Source of the DNA: an uncultured Verrucomicrobiota bacterium
GTDB lineage: Bacteria; Verrucomicrobiota; Verrucomicrobiia; Opitutales; Opitutaceae
Assembly (NCBI GenBank): GCA_903869675.1
Contig: CAIQAB010000028.1
Coordinates: forward strand, 1 to 39,414
DNA length: 39,414 nucleotides
Direction of reading: 5' to 3'
The position numbers and the translations under genes were made by a program. Within the stretch, counting starts at the first letter, position 1. Each line of letters opens with the position of its first letter. This document shows positions 9,753-18,317 of the stretch, piece by piece. Below the pieces are notes generated by a model that was given only the letters and a program-made list of their open reading frames with translations, made no database searches and had not been told where the DNA came from.

Positions 9753-11993
9753 ATGACCGTCGGCGTGCATCCCCTCGCAGGTTTCGACAAGCTCCTGCAT
9801 TATCAGGTGCCGGTCTCGTTGCGTGCACAAGTGCAGGTCGGCTCGCTCGTGCGCATCCCTATCGTCAACCGCTTCCATCTCGGCATCGTGGCGGAGTTTT
9901 CCGAGCCGAAGGATTTTCCGGTGGAGCGCTGCAAGCCGCTCGCCGGGCTGGTTTACCCCTTCCCCGCCATGCCGCCCGATCTCCTGCGGCTGGCGAAGTG
10001 GATGAGCGCCTACTACGCCGCCCCCCTGGATGGGATCATCGAGACCATGCTGCCGGGCGCGGTGCGCAAGGCGGCCTCGCTGAAACAGGAGAAACTCCTC
10101 GCGGTCGCACGCGAGCTCCCGGCCGGGGAGCAGGCCGCGCTGACCAAGCGCGCCCCGGCCCAGGCGAGGGTTTACGCGTTCCTGCGTTCCCAGCCGCGCG
10201 CGGTGGCCAAGGCCCTCGTGCTCGACCGGCTCGCCGTTTCCGCCGCCGCCATCACTGGACTGGTCGAGCGCGGTTTGGTGCGGGAGGAGGCCCGCCGCGT
10301 CGAACGTATCGCCTACGACGACGACCATGCGGCGGGTGAACACGTCGCCGCCCGTCCCCACGCGCTGAACGACGAGCAACAGGCGGCGGTGAGCGCCCTC
10401 GCGGCGGATGTGCAGGCGGGTGTTTTCGCGGTGCGGCTGCTTTTCGGCGTCACCGGCTCGGGCAAGACCGAGGTCTATCTCCGCGCCATCCAGGAGACTC
10501 TCGCCGCCGGCGGCGGCGTGGCCTTCCTCGTGCCGGAGGTCGCGCTCACCCCGCAGACCGTCGCGCGCCTGCGTTCACGGTTGGAGGCCATCGCGCCCGA
10601 CCATCGGGCCGTAGTCTGGCACAGTTCCTTGAGCGAGGGCGAGCGGCTCGACGGCTGGCTCGCGCTGGCCACCGGCGAGGCCCGGGTGGTGGTGGGGGCG
10701 CGCTCGGCGGTCTTTGCCCCGGTGCAAAACCTGCGGCTCGTCGTCGTGGATGAGGAGCACGAACCGGCCTACAAGCAGGACGAGACCCCGCGCTACCACG
10801 GGCGCGACACCGCGATCTACCGGGCCAAGCTCTGTGGGGCGGTCTGCCTGCTCGGTTCCGCCACGCCTTCGCTCGAGTCCTGGGCCAACGCCCAGGCGGG
10901 CAAATACGGGTTGCTCCAGCTCACCAAGCGCATCGACGACCGCAAGCTGCCCTTCATCGACATCGTGGACATGCGCGTCGAGGCGATGAAGCAGCGCGGG
11001 GCCGTCACGCTCTCGCGTCGTCTGATCGACGCGTTGCATGACCGCCTGACGAAGCGCGAGCAGTCCATTCTGTTTATCAACCGGCGCGGCTACTCCTCCG
11101 CGATGCAGTGCCGCAAGTGCGGCCACGCCGAGGAGTGTCCGCATTGCAGCGTGACCATGACCTACCACCGCAGCGACGAGACGCTGCGCTGCCACCTCTG
11201 CGGCCACCAGCGCGGCGCGCCCGCCCGCTGCCCCGCTTGCGCCTCGCCCGAGATCAAGTGGCGCGGCACCGGCACCCAGCGCGTCGAGGAGGCGGTGCGG
11301 CGTTTCCTGCCCAAGGCCAGGATCGAGCGCATCGACACCGATACGATGGGAAAAAAAAACCGTTTCCGCGAAATCCTCTCCGCCTTCCGCGTCGGCCGCA
11401 TCGATATCCTCGTGGGCACGCAGATGATCGCCAAGGGCCTCGATTTCCCGAATGTCACCCTTGTCGGCCTGGTGGATGCCGACCTCTCCATGCACGTGCC
11501 GGACTTCCGGGCCAACGAGCGCACCTTCCAGCTCCTCGTGCAGGTCGCCGGGCGGGCGGGGCGCGGCGACCGGGCGGGTGAGGTCATGGTGCAGACCTTT
11601 ACTCCCGAGGCCGGCGCGATCCAGTTTTCCCGTCACGCCGATTTCGCCGGTTTTGCCCAGGCCGAGCTGAAGGTGCGGCGCGATTTCGGCTACCCGCCCG
11701 CGCGGCATTTGTTGCACCACCTCTTCCGCGGGCCAAATCCGGAAAAGCTCCGTTTCTACGCCGAGCAGTGGAAAAAACGCGTCGAGGAAGCGCTCAAGGA
11801 AAAGGTCACGCTCATGGGCCCGGCGGCCGCGCCGATCGAGAAGATCCAGGACGAGTATCGCTGGCAGCTCTGGTATTTCTGCAATGCCCCGGTGACCGGC
11901 ATCGTGGTGGAGCTGGCCCGCCTGCGGGCGGATTTCGAGTGGCCCGACGACCTCGTGCAAGTGCTGGACGTCGATCCGGTGAACCTCTGTTAG
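9753..11993 (+). CDS. priA: Primosomal replication restart helicase PriA
   Basis: PriA reloads the replisome at stalled forks. It binds fork DNA with its N-terminal domain and unwinds it with a superfamily 2 helicase core. The 746-residue product has Walker A GVTGSGKT (Lys238), the DEEH box at 333-336, four CxxC zinc-binding pairs from about residue 453 to 496, and helicase motifs GTQMIAKGLDFP and QVAGRAGRG. It ends in the typical VDPVNL. In-frame ATGs also occur at 9726 and 9666; the latter overlaps the preceding gene. I prefer 9753 because MTVGVHPLAGFDKLLHYQVP aligns with the first beta strand of the family. Length is normal. Confidence 0.96.
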   Translation: MTVGVHPLAGFDKLLHYQVPVSLRAQVQVGSLVRIPIVNRFHLGIVAEFSEPKDFPVERCKPLAGLVYPFPAMPPDLLRLAKWMSAYYAAPLDGIIETMLPGAVRKAASLKQEKLLAVARELPAGEQAALTKRAPAQARVYAFLRSQPRAVAKALVLDRLAVSAAAITGLVERGLVREEARRVERIAYDDDHAAGEHVAARPHALNDEQQAAVSALAADVQAGVFAVRLLFGVTGSGKTEVYLRAIQETLAAGGGVAFLVPEVALTPQTVARLRSRLEAIAPDHRAVVWHSSLSEGERLDGWLALATGEARVVVGARSAVFAPVQNLRLVVVDEEHEPAYKQDETPRYHGRDTAIYRAKLCGAVCLLGSATPSLESWANAQAGKYGLLQLTKRIDDRKLPFIDIVDMRVEAMKQRGAVTLSRRLIDALHDRLTKREQSILFINRRGYSSAMQCRKCGHAEECPHCSVTMTYHRSDETLRCHLCGHQRGAPARCPACASPEIKWRGTGTQRVEEAVRRFLPKARIERIDTDTMGKKNRFREILSAFRVGRIDILVGTQMIAKGLDFPNVTLVGLVDADLSMHVPDFRANERTFQLLVQVAGRAGRGDRAGEVMVQTFTPEAGAIQFSRHADFAGFAQAELKVRRDFGYPPARHLLHHLFRGPNPEKLRFYAEQWKKRVEEALKEKVTLMGPAAAPIEKIQDEYRWQLWYFCNAPVTGIVVELARLRADFEWPDDLVQVLDVDPVNLC

Positions 11994-12203
11994 CTTTTTT
12001 AAAGAATTTAAAAAATTGGCCGTTAAAACGGCGCCGAAGTCGCCAAAAACGCCGGGAATGGAAGTCCCCGGTTTGGTGCCTCTTTGCGGTCATCTTCGGG
12101 CTGGCTGCCGCGGGAGAATCGACTGGAGCGGACGGATGGGGCGGTGGAGCCGGGCCGTGAGCCGTGCGTTGCCAAGTGTGTGTCGAGGCTCCACATCCAG
12201 CCT

Positions 12204-13394
12204 GTGGCGGTAAAGAAACCCAGCTCCCTGGAACGTATGCTCGAGCGGTTAGAAACCCTCGATGCGCCCACCCTCGCGACCATCGCGCAGCGCCTCGGCC
12301 GCGAGCGCGGGCTGTTCGAACGGGTGTTCAATGTCCTGCAGGAGGGCGTGCTCGTGGTCGATGCCGACGGCGGGATCGCCTACGCCAACTCGGCCGCCCA
12401 CCGCCTGCTCGGTTTGAAAGAAGCCGACTCCGCCGCGCCCACCCTCTGGCGGCTGGTGCCCGGTCTGCACGCCATCCTCGGCCCCGCCCTGGCCAATGCC
12501 AGCAGCCTCACCCGTGAGATCGAGCTGAGCTACCCGGAGCCGCGCGCGGTCCGGCTCTACCTGGTGCCCTTTGACGCTCCCGGGGCCGCCGCCGCGCCCG
12601 CTCTCGCCGGTGAGGCCCGCCGCTTCGCGGTGGTGCTCACCGACTTGACCCGCGACAAGCTCGATACCGATCAACGCATCGAGAGCGAGCGGGTGGCATC
12701 CATCGTCCTGCTCGCCGCCGGCGTGGCACACGAGCTCGGCAATCCGCTCAACTCCCTCACCATCCAGCTCCAGCTCGTCGAGCGGCGGCTGCGCAAGCTG
12801 CGCGGACTGGATAAAAAAGACGCCGCCAGTCTCGCGGATTCGCTGCGTGTCTGCCAAGGCGAGGTCGCCCGCCTCGATGGCATCATCGCCAATTTCCTCC
12901 AAGCCATCCGCCCGCGTCCGCCCGACCTCGCCGACACCCGTCTGACGGACGTGCTTGCCGAGGTCTTGAGCTTCCAGGAGCGCGAGCTGGCCGACCGCGG
13001 CATTCTGGTCGAGGTGACCACCGCCGCCGGGCTCCCGCTGGTCCGCGCCGATCGCGACCAGGTGAAGCAGGTGTTTTTCAACGTCATCAAAAACGCCGCC
13101 GAGGCCATGCAGCCGGGCGGTCACCTGCGCATCGCCGCACGCGCCGACGAGCAACATCTCCTGCTCGCCTTCGCCGATACCGGCAGCGGCATCCAGCCCG
13201 AGCACCTCGCCCGCCTTTTCGAGCCTTACCACACCACCAAGCCCGGCGGCCACGGCCTCGGCATGATGGTCGTGCAGCGCATCCTCCGCGAACACGGCGG
13301 GCAGATCGTGGTCGAGAGCGACCCCGGCCGCGGCACTACCGTGACCTTGCAGTTCCCGCTCAAGCAACCCCGCGTCCGCCTGCTGCGCTCCTGA
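12204..13394 (+). CDS. PAS-domain sensor histidine kinase, NtrB-like
   Basis: This 396-residue cytoplasmic kinase lacks transmembrane segments. A PAS domain spans roughly residues 30-150 (VFNVLQEGVLVVDADGGIAYAN). The HisKA dimerisation helix follows, with the phospho-acceptor His176 in VAHELGNPLN. The ATPase domain shows the N box NVIKNAAEAM, the G1 box DTGSGI, and G2 GGHGLGMMVVQRI. It should phosphorylate the response regulator encoded 106 bp downstream, as in NtrBC-type pairs. The start is uncertain: I chose the GTG giving VAVKKPSSLERM. An ATG at 12237 is equally possible, and the ATG at 12084 adds a sequence that looks non-coding. The signal sensed is unknown. Confidence 0.88.
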   Translation: MAVKKPSSLERMLERLETLDAPTLATIAQRLGRERGLFERVFNVLQEGVLVVDADGGIAYANSAAHRLLGLKEADSAAPTLWRLVPGLHAILGPALANASSLTREIELSYPEPRAVRLYLVPFDAPGAAAAPALAGEARRFAVVLTDLTRDKLDTDQRIESERVASIVLLAAGVAHELGNPLNSLTIQLQLVERRLRKLRGLDKKDAASLADSLRVCQGEVARLDGIIANFLQAIRPRPPDLADTRLTDVLAEVLSFQERELADRGILVEVTTAAGLPLVRADRDQVKQVFFNVIKNAAEAMQPGGHLRIAARADEQHLLLAFADTGSGIQPEHLARLFEPYHTTKPGGHGLGMMVVQRILREHGGQIVVESDPGRGTTVTLQFPLKQPRVRLLRS

Positions 13395-13500
13395 CCTCCC
13401 CGCGGCTTACACGCCGCCTCCGCAAAAATGCAGCCGAAGTGTGCCGAAATGGCGCTACGTGGCTTGACCCGGTCGGCAAGGTGCGGCGTGCTAGCTGGCC

Positions 13501-14925
13501 ATGTTGCCTAGCGTTTTGATCGTCGATGACGAGAAGCATTCCCGCGAAGGCCTGCGCCAGGCCCTGGAGGACGACTACGACGTCTCGATCGCGGCCAATG
13601 CCGACGAGGCCTTCAACCTTCTGGAGGCGCAGCCCTTTGATGCGGTGCTCACCGACCTGCGCATGCCGGGCAAGTCCGGCCTCAAGGTCATCGACAAGGC
13701 CCTCGCCCTCCCGCACCGCCCGGCTGTCATCATGATGACGGCCTACGGCAGCGTGGACACGGCGGTCGAGGCGATGAAGCGGGGTGCGGTCGATTTCCTG
13801 ACCAAGCCGGTGAATATCGAGCAGCTCGAGGTGCTGCTCCAGCGCGCGCTCAAGACCAAGACGCTCGAGATCGAGGTAAGACAACTCCACGAACGCTTGG
13901 ACGAAAAGTTCAGTTTCGACGGACTCGTCGGCCACTCGGCCCCCCTGTGCGACCTGATTGACAAGGTCCGGCTCGTGGCGCCTTCCCGCGCCACCATTCT
14001 GATCGAGGGCGAGAGCGGCACGGGCAAGGAGCTGATCGCCCAGGCCCTGCACCAGGCCGGCCCCCGTGCCCGCGGGCCCTTTGTGGCGGTGCACTGCGCC
14101 GCGCTCTCGGAGAACCTGTTGGAAAGCGAGCTCTTCGGCCACGAACGCGGGGCCTTCACCGGCGCCAGCGAGCGGCGGGTGGGGCGCTTCGAGTCGGCCG
14201 ATGGCGGCACGCTCTTTCTGGACGAGATCGGCGAGATCACCGCGAGCACGCAGGTGAAGCTGCTGCGGTTTCTGGAGACGCGGTCGATCGAGCGCGTCGG
14301 CGGCAGCAAACCCATCCCGCTCGATGTCCGTCTGGTGGCCGCCACCAACCGCCACCTCGAGCGCATGGTGGGGGAGGGCAAGTTCCGCGAGGACCTTTTT
14401 TTCCGCCTCAATGTCGTGCGCCTGACCATGCCCCCGCTGCGCGACCGGCCGGACGACATCCCTTTGCTGCTCGCGCATTACCTGATCTTTTTTGCCAAGG
14501 AAAACGGGGTCACTCCGCCCCGGCTCGAGCCCGGTGCCCTGCGCACGCTTTGCGCCTACCGCTGGCCGGGTAATATCCGCGAATTGAGGAACTTTTGTGA
14601 GAATGCCGTCGTCATGCACCGCGGGGGTAATCTCAGCGAATACGATCTCGATCCGCGTTACCGGGGCGAGTGGCAGGGTTATGCAGGGCAGGGCAGTGCC
14701 CCGCCGGCCGCCGCCCCGGCCTTGGCCGGCAAGGCTCCGGTGCTCGCCTTGCCCGGTCCGCCGGGGGCGTCGCTCTCGGTCGAGGAAAATGAAAAGCGCC
14801 TGCTCCGCGAGGCCTTGATCAAGGCCCGGGGCAACCGCACGCAGGCCGCCCACCTGATGGGCATCAGCCGGCGCACGCTTCACCGCAAACTGGCCGCCTG
14901 GCCGGAGCTCGACACGCTCGACTAA
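13501..14925 (+). CDS. Sigma-54-dependent response regulator, NtrC family
   Basis: This 474-residue activator has three domains. The receiver has phospho-acceptor Asp52 in LTDLRMPG. The AAA+ domain has Walker A GESGTGKE (Lys176), the sigma-54-contacting loop GAFTGA at 217-222 and Walker B FLDEIGEI (Asp241). The Fis-type helix-turn-helix is NRTQAAHLMGISRRTLHRKL near the C-terminus. It would remodel RNA polymerase holding sigma-54 at enhancer-linked promoters. The partner kinase lies directly upstream. A TTGACC element at 13464-13469 followed by TGCTAG at 13489-13494 could be a promoter giving a nearly leaderless message. Its target genes are not shown; flagellar or metabolic genes are both plausible. 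Confidence 0.95.
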   Translation: MLPSVLIVDDEKHSREGLRQALEDDYDVSIAANADEAFNLLEAQPFDAVLTDLRMPGKSGLKVIDKALALPHRPAVIMMTAYGSVDTAVEAMKRGAVDFLTKPVNIEQLEVLLQRALKTKTLEIEVRQLHERLDEKFSFDGLVGHSAPLCDLIDKVRLVAPSRATILIEGESGTGKELIAQALHQAGPRARGPFVAVHCAALSENLLESELFGHERGAFTGASERRVGRFESADGGTLFLDEIGEITASTQVKLLRFLETRSIERVGGSKPIPLDVRLVAATNRHLERMVGEGKFREDLFFRLNVVRLTMPPLRDRPDDIPLLLAHYLIFFAKENGVTPPRLEPGALRTLCAYRWPGNIRELRNFCENAVVMHRGGNLSEYDLDPRYRGEWQGYAGQGSAPPAAAPALAGKAPVLALPGPPGASLSVEENEKRLLREALIKARGNRTQAAHLMGISRRTLHRKLAAWPELDTLD

Positions 14926-15030
14926 GCGGTGAGCGGCGCGGGTGGCGAGGCGGGCAATCGCCCCGGCGAGCGAGTCTCTTGGGTTTGCGTTTGCCTGCGC
15001 CCGCCGGGACGGGCACGACTACCGCACCCT

Positions 15031-15906
15031 ATGAAGCGCGCCGTAGCCCTCCTTTGTTGCTTGCTCAGTCCCGTGCCCTCCCTGTTTTCCGAACCCATTC
15101 GTATGGTAGGTTCGGATCTAGTCGCCGAAACGCTCGGGCCGGAGTTAAAGGCCTTCGCGGCGGCCAACGAAGTGCCCCTCACGCTCGAGCTTCGGGGCAG
15201 CCGTTTGGGATTGGAGACCTTGCAGGCCGGCGGCGCCGACCTGGGGCTGGTGGTGCTGGGCACCGAGGATGCCCCGCCCGGCCCCGAGTTCGTCAATGCG
15301 GTCATGGGCTACCTTACCACGGTGGTAGCGGTGCCGGCCACGGTGCCGCTCACCCAGATCCACTTCGGGCAGCTCGCAGGCGTTTTTGGCGCTTCCGAGG
15401 TGACTAACATCAAGCGCTGGAGCGAGCTGGGCGTCACCGGTTCGTGGGGCGTGCGTGGCATCACCGCCGTCGCGGTGAGCCGGCGCGGCGGGCTGGCGGT
15501 GGATCTTTTTCGCTACGAGGTGCTCAAGACCCCCGACCTCAAGTCAACGGTTGTCCAGTTCAAGGACGTCGCCGGCGCCACCGGACGCATCGGAGGCGAG
15601 GAGGGCGGCATCGCGCTCCTGCCTTATCCCCCGGAAGAGGGTGGCCCGCTCAAGGTCCTGCTGGTGGCCAAGGGCGAGCGCGATGTGGCCTATGGCCCGA
15701 CGTCGGAGAACCTGCACACGGGTGATTATCCGCTGCGCCTCCCGGTGCGGTTGGTGTTTCGCAAGTCCGATGCCAAGCGCTTGAATTTCTTGATCCGCCA
15801 CCTCCTGGCAGACGAGACCGCGCCCGCGCTGGTCAAGGCCGGTGTGGTGCCTCTGCCGGTGCAAGCGAGGAACCAGCTGGTATTCGAGCTGGAGAACGTC
15901 CGCTAA
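15031..15906 (+). CDS. PstS-like periplasmic substrate-binding protein
   Basis: This 291-residue protein begins with a clear signal peptide (MKRAVALLCCLLSPVPSLFSEP). The body follows the pattern of the phosphate-binding-protein-like domain: IRMVGSDLVAETLGPELKAF at the start, a GADLGLVV segment, the hinge region QIHFGQLAGVFGASEV, and RRGGLAVDLFRYEVL. It is about the size of stand-alone PstS-like proteins. No PstC, PstA or PstB gene is adjacent, so it may act as an orphan binding or sensing protein rather than as part of a transporter. In-frame codons before the ATG precede the signal peptide and are unlikely to be used. The ligand cannot be read from sequence; phosphate is the family default. 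Confidence 0.82.
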   Translation: MKRAVALLCCLLSPVPSLFSEPIRMVGSDLVAETLGPELKAFAAANEVPLTLELRGSRLGLETLQAGGADLGLVVLGTEDAPPGPEFVNAVMGYLTTVVAVPATVPLTQIHFGQLAGVFGASEVTNIKRWSELGVTGSWGVRGITAVAVSRRGGLAVDLFRYEVLKTPDLKSTVVQFKDVAGATGRIGGEEGGIALLPYPPEEGGPLKVLLVAKGERDVAYGPTSENLHTGDYPLRLPVRLVFRKSDAKRLNFLIRHLLADETAPALVKAGVVPLPVQARNQLVFELENVR

Positions 15907-15975
15907 AAAATCCGCGTTGATTTTAAGAAACCTGTTGACCCTGCCGCCGCGCGCCCTTTTCTCCGACCTTCTCAC

Positions 15976-16051
<76 letters not shown>

Positions 16052-16063
16052 TTTTGATAGAAA

Positions 16064-16096
16064 GCCTCGGGCCCGAAAGGGTTCCGGGGGTTTTTG
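16064..16096 (+). terminator. Rho-independent terminator of tRNA-Gly
   Basis: A GC-rich hairpin with a GAAA loop (CCTCGGGCCC GAAA GGGTTCCGGGG, with two GU pairs and one mismatch) is followed by TTTTT. It starts 13 bp after the CCA end of the tRNA. Confidence 0.75.
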
Positions 16097-16419
16097 TGTC
16101 TGTTGGGGTGGGGCTGCCCCTAAAAAACTCCAGCAAGTGCCAAAGTGCGCGAAGCATTTTTAGGTTCATCCCAGCCCGGCCTCCGCCTCCAGGGCTTTAA
16201 CCGCTTCGGTGCAAAGTTAGCCGGTGATCGTCCGCAGCTCTCCTTCGCCCCTTCCTGCGCTCCAGTGCTCCGCCGTTCCATCTCCCCAAACCACCGCGCG
16301 CGGCCCCGGCCGCGCCGCACCCGGCCTGCGACCTGCAGACTTTAGACCTTCGACTTCTTCCGGTCGCCATCACGAGCCAGATAGCACTACGATGTTTTTT
16401 AGAAATCTTACTTTGCTGA
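16097..16419. other. Gene-free start of the accessory region with repeat family A copy 1
   Basis: No convincing gene is seen here. The plus strand is pyrimidine-rich. The 16295-16361 section is the first of three related copies of an intergenic repeat (see the repeat entries). Short frames in this stretch are artefacts of base bias. There is no copy of the tRNA 3' end that would mark an attachment site. Confidence 0.5.
16295..16361. repeat. Dispersed intergenic repeat, family A, copy 1
   Basis: This is about 67 bp, beginning with a GC palindrome GGCCCCGGCCGCGCC and ending in ACTTTAGACCTTCGACTTC. It is nearly identical to 16694-16762 and clearly related to 19007-19074. All copies are in the same orientation and sit between accessory genes. 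Confidence 0.85.
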
Positions 16420-16593
16420 TTTGGCTTACTCTTGGGCCTTCAGGTCACCTGCGCTGGTAAGCCGGCCGAGATCGCCGTGGATCAGATCCGCACCCTCCGC
16501 ACCCAGCGATTGGTGAAAAAAATCGATACGCTCTCGCCGCCCGAAGCGGCCCGCCTCCGCGATCTCCTGGGCGAGATGTATGCAAGCGCTTAG
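16420..16593 (+). pseudogene. C-terminal remnant of a MazF/PemK-family toxin gene
   Basis: The frame ending at TAG 16591-16593 encodes AEIAVDQIRTLRTQRLVKK followed by IDTLSPPEAARLRDLLGEMY. This is the characteristic C-terminal end of MazF-type ribonucleases, which read like VDQIRTVDKRRLGKRIG followed by LSPEE...LLG. No start codon and no N-terminal SH3-like barrel sequence exist upstream; the frame closes with a TGA at 16417-16419. The upstream 80 bp are AT-richer and unrelated. I interpret it as the 3' end of a decayed toxin gene. No antitoxin is recognisable nearby. Confidence 0.65.
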
Positions 16594-16693
16594 AGCGCCC
16601 ATCGCCCGCTGTCATGGCGATTTCAGCATAGTTACCCCAGGTTACTGCTTTTCCAGTAAACAACCGTAACCTGTCTTGATTTCCGCCCCCGCC

Positions 16694-16762
16694 CCACCGC
16701 GCGGCCCCAGCCGCGCCGCACTCGACCTGCGACCTGCAGACTTTAGACCTTCGACTTCTTCC
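16694..16762. repeat. Dispersed intergenic repeat, family A, copy 2
   Basis: It shares with copy 1 the run of CGCGGCCCC, GCCGCGCCGCAC, CGACCTGCAGAC and TTTAGACCTTCGACTTCTTCC, with only a few substitutions over about 68 bp. Confidence 0.85.
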
Positions 16763-16817
16763 TTCGTCTGTCCTTCCGGCCTCCGCCTTCCGTCGCTCCG
16801 TCGTTGTGGCGGCTTGC

Positions 16818-16850
16818 CGCCCACTTCGCGGGCACCTGGTTCCGCCACCC
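16818..16850. repeat. Dispersed intergenic repeat, family B, copy 1
   Basis: GCCCACTTCGCGGGC forms a small hairpin and is followed by ACC-T-GGTTCCGCCACC. The same 32-bp block recurs at 18126-18157 with one difference. After each copy comes a similar tail rich in GGCCTCCGTCCGCC. Confidence 0.8.
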
Positions 16851-17150
16851 ACTCCGCTGCGCTCCGGGGCCAGCCCTTTGGGCTGACCATCTCCGGCCTA
16901 CCGGCCTCCGTCCGCCCTCCGCCTTCCGGTTTCCGGTCTCAAGTTTCCGCAGCTCTGTCGCTCCGCTCCTTGTATAAATCCGCCTTAAAACAATACAAAA
17001 AAGGGGCTTGCACGGGGCTACTCAAAGATGGCCGAGTTTTGTTGATTTTCATCGGCCATAGCCACGCTGCCCAAACTTGATATGCGCCTCGTTGCCAAAC
17101 CAGTCACCCCCGAGGTCTTCACCGCTGACCGTTAAACTCGCCCCCTTCAC

Positions 17151-17966
17151 ATGAGCCAAGAGATCACCCCGTTTGAAGCCATCCGCCGCACCAATCCTGC
17201 GGGCAACGAGTTCTGGTCCAGCCGCGACTTTGCGCGGGTGCTCGGCTACGCCGATTACCGGAATTTTCAGGCCGTTATCGAATCCGCCCGCACCGCCTGT
17301 TTCAACAGCGGCCAGCGGGTGGAGGACCATTTCGTTGAGGTCACCGAAATGGTCGAAATCGGCAGTGGAGCACAGCGCCCGCTCAAGACGGTGATGATGT
17401 CGCGCTACGCCTGCTACCTCGTCATCCAAAACGCCGACCCGTCCAAGGAAATCGTTGCGCAAGGGCAGACGTATTTCGCCATCCAGACCCGCCGCCAGGA
17501 GCTTTCCGACGAAGAGATGGAGGCCCAGCGCCGTCTCGCCATCCGCTCCGAACTGCGCACCCACAACAGCCAACTGGCCGACGCCGCCAAAGACGCGGGC
17601 GTCATCGAGCCCCGCGACTACGCCATCTTTCAAAATCACGGTTACATGGGCCTCTACGGTGGCCTCGGTGCGCAAGACATCCACCGCCGCAAGGGGCTGA
17701 AAAAAGGCGAACAGATCCTCGACCACATGGGCAGCACGGAGCTTGCGGCCAATCTCTTCCGGGCAACGCAGGCCGAGGAAAAACTCCGCCGCGAAAAGAT
17801 AACCGGCAAAGACAAGGCCAACCAAGCCCGCCGCGAAGTCGGAGCCAAGGTGCGCCAGACGATCAAAGAACTCGGCGGCACCATGCCGGAGCACCTGCCC
17901 CCGGCCGAAAGCATCAAGAAGCTGGAGACCCAGGTTAAGAAAGCCCTCAAGAAACCCAAGAAATGA
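17151..17966 (+). CDS. dinD: DNA-damage-inducible protein D
   Basis: The 271-residue product matches DinD, which in E. coli is 274 residues, SOS-induced and inhibits RecA filament activities. Family hallmarks include an N-terminal BRO-like domain (EFWSSRDFARVLGYADYRNF), then MSRYACYLVIQNADPSKE, then QTYFAIQTRRQE. A later segment IFQNHGYMGLYGG leads into a Lys-rich C-terminus with RREVGAKVRQTI. The first ATG gives the full family length. It sits in accessory DNA between repeat copies, so it was probably acquired. Two inverted repeats upstream might be SOS operators, but the LexA box of this lineage cannot be verified here. DinD genes are often found on mobile islands. Confidence 0.93.
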   Translation: MSQEITPFEAIRRTNPAGNEFWSSRDFARVLGYADYRNFQAVIESARTACFNSGQRVEDHFVEVTEMVEIGSGAQRPLKTVMMSRYACYLVIQNADPSKEIVAQGQTYFAIQTRRQELSDEEMEAQRRLAIRSELRTHNSQLADAAKDAGVIEPRDYAIFQNHGYMGLYGGLGAQDIHRRKGLKKGEQILDHMGSTELAANLFRATQAEEKLRREKITGKDKANQARREVGAKVRQTIKELGGTMPEHLPPAESIKKLETQVKKALKKPKK

Positions 17967-18063
17967 AGTTTTCCCGCTGGATTGCTGGTAGGCCATCAAA
18001 TCCGGCAATCCCCCCCCTCGGGAGATGCGGCCGCGCCGGCATCAACACGGCACGCGCAAAGTG

Positions 18064-18104
18064 CCCACGCTTCGATGCGTGGCTGTAACACCTGGAAGCG
18101 TGGG
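18064..18104. repeat. REP-like inverted repeat
   Basis: CCCACGCTTC pairs perfectly with GAAGCGTGGG across a 21-nt loop, and the flanks (GTG...; GTGCCAC) partly extend the stem. There is no T-tract, so it is not a canonical terminator. Confidence 0.65.
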
Positions 18105-18125
18105 GTGCCACATCATGACCAAACC

Positions 18126-18157
18126 CGCCCACTTCGCGGGCACCCGGTTCCGCCACC
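18126..18157. repeat. Dispersed intergenic repeat, family B, copy 2
   Basis: It carries the same GCCCACTTCGCGGGC hairpin plus ACC-C-GGTTCCGCCACC as 16818-16850, in the same orientation. Confidence 0.8.
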
Positions 18158-18317
18158 TCTTCGCTTACGCTTCGAGGCCGGCGCTTCGCACCGACCACCT
18201 CCGAGCTTACGCTCTCCGCCCGGCCTGCCGGCCTCCGTCCGCCTCCGCCGGTCTCCGCCTTACGCCGCCTAAAAGCAGGCTCTTGCTAACTGCGTTGCGG
18301 CAATGCAGCATTGCGGC

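Larger units (their letters stand above)
16594..17150. other. Gene-free spacer with repeats and inverted repeats before dinD
   Basis: This 557-bp stretch holds repeat family A copy 2 (16694-16762) and family B copy 1 (16818-16850). It also contains TTGTAT-N17-ATACAA (16970-16998) and the inverted repeat ATGGCCGA/TCGGCCAT (17028-17035 and 17052-17059). The last two could be operators for dinD. A 17-codon frame at 17081 is too short to call. Confidence 0.5.
17967..18317. other. Gene-free spacer with REP-like hairpin and repeat family B
   Basis: This 351-bp spacer between dinD and the AbrB/PIN pair holds the hairpin CCCACGCTTC (18064-18073)/GAAGCGTGGG (18095-18104) and repeat family B copy 2 (18126-18157). 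The rest is pyrimidine-rich, GC-rich sequence on the plus strand without a gene. Confidence 0.5.

Noticed and set aside
10575-11960. Long minus-strand frame inside priA
   Set aside because: It is a shadow of priA, which has all expected helicase and zinc motifs.
17081-17134. 17-codon frame MRLVAKPVTPEVFTADR before dinD
   Set aside because: It vaguely resembles the start of ureidoglycolate lyase but is far too short to support any call.
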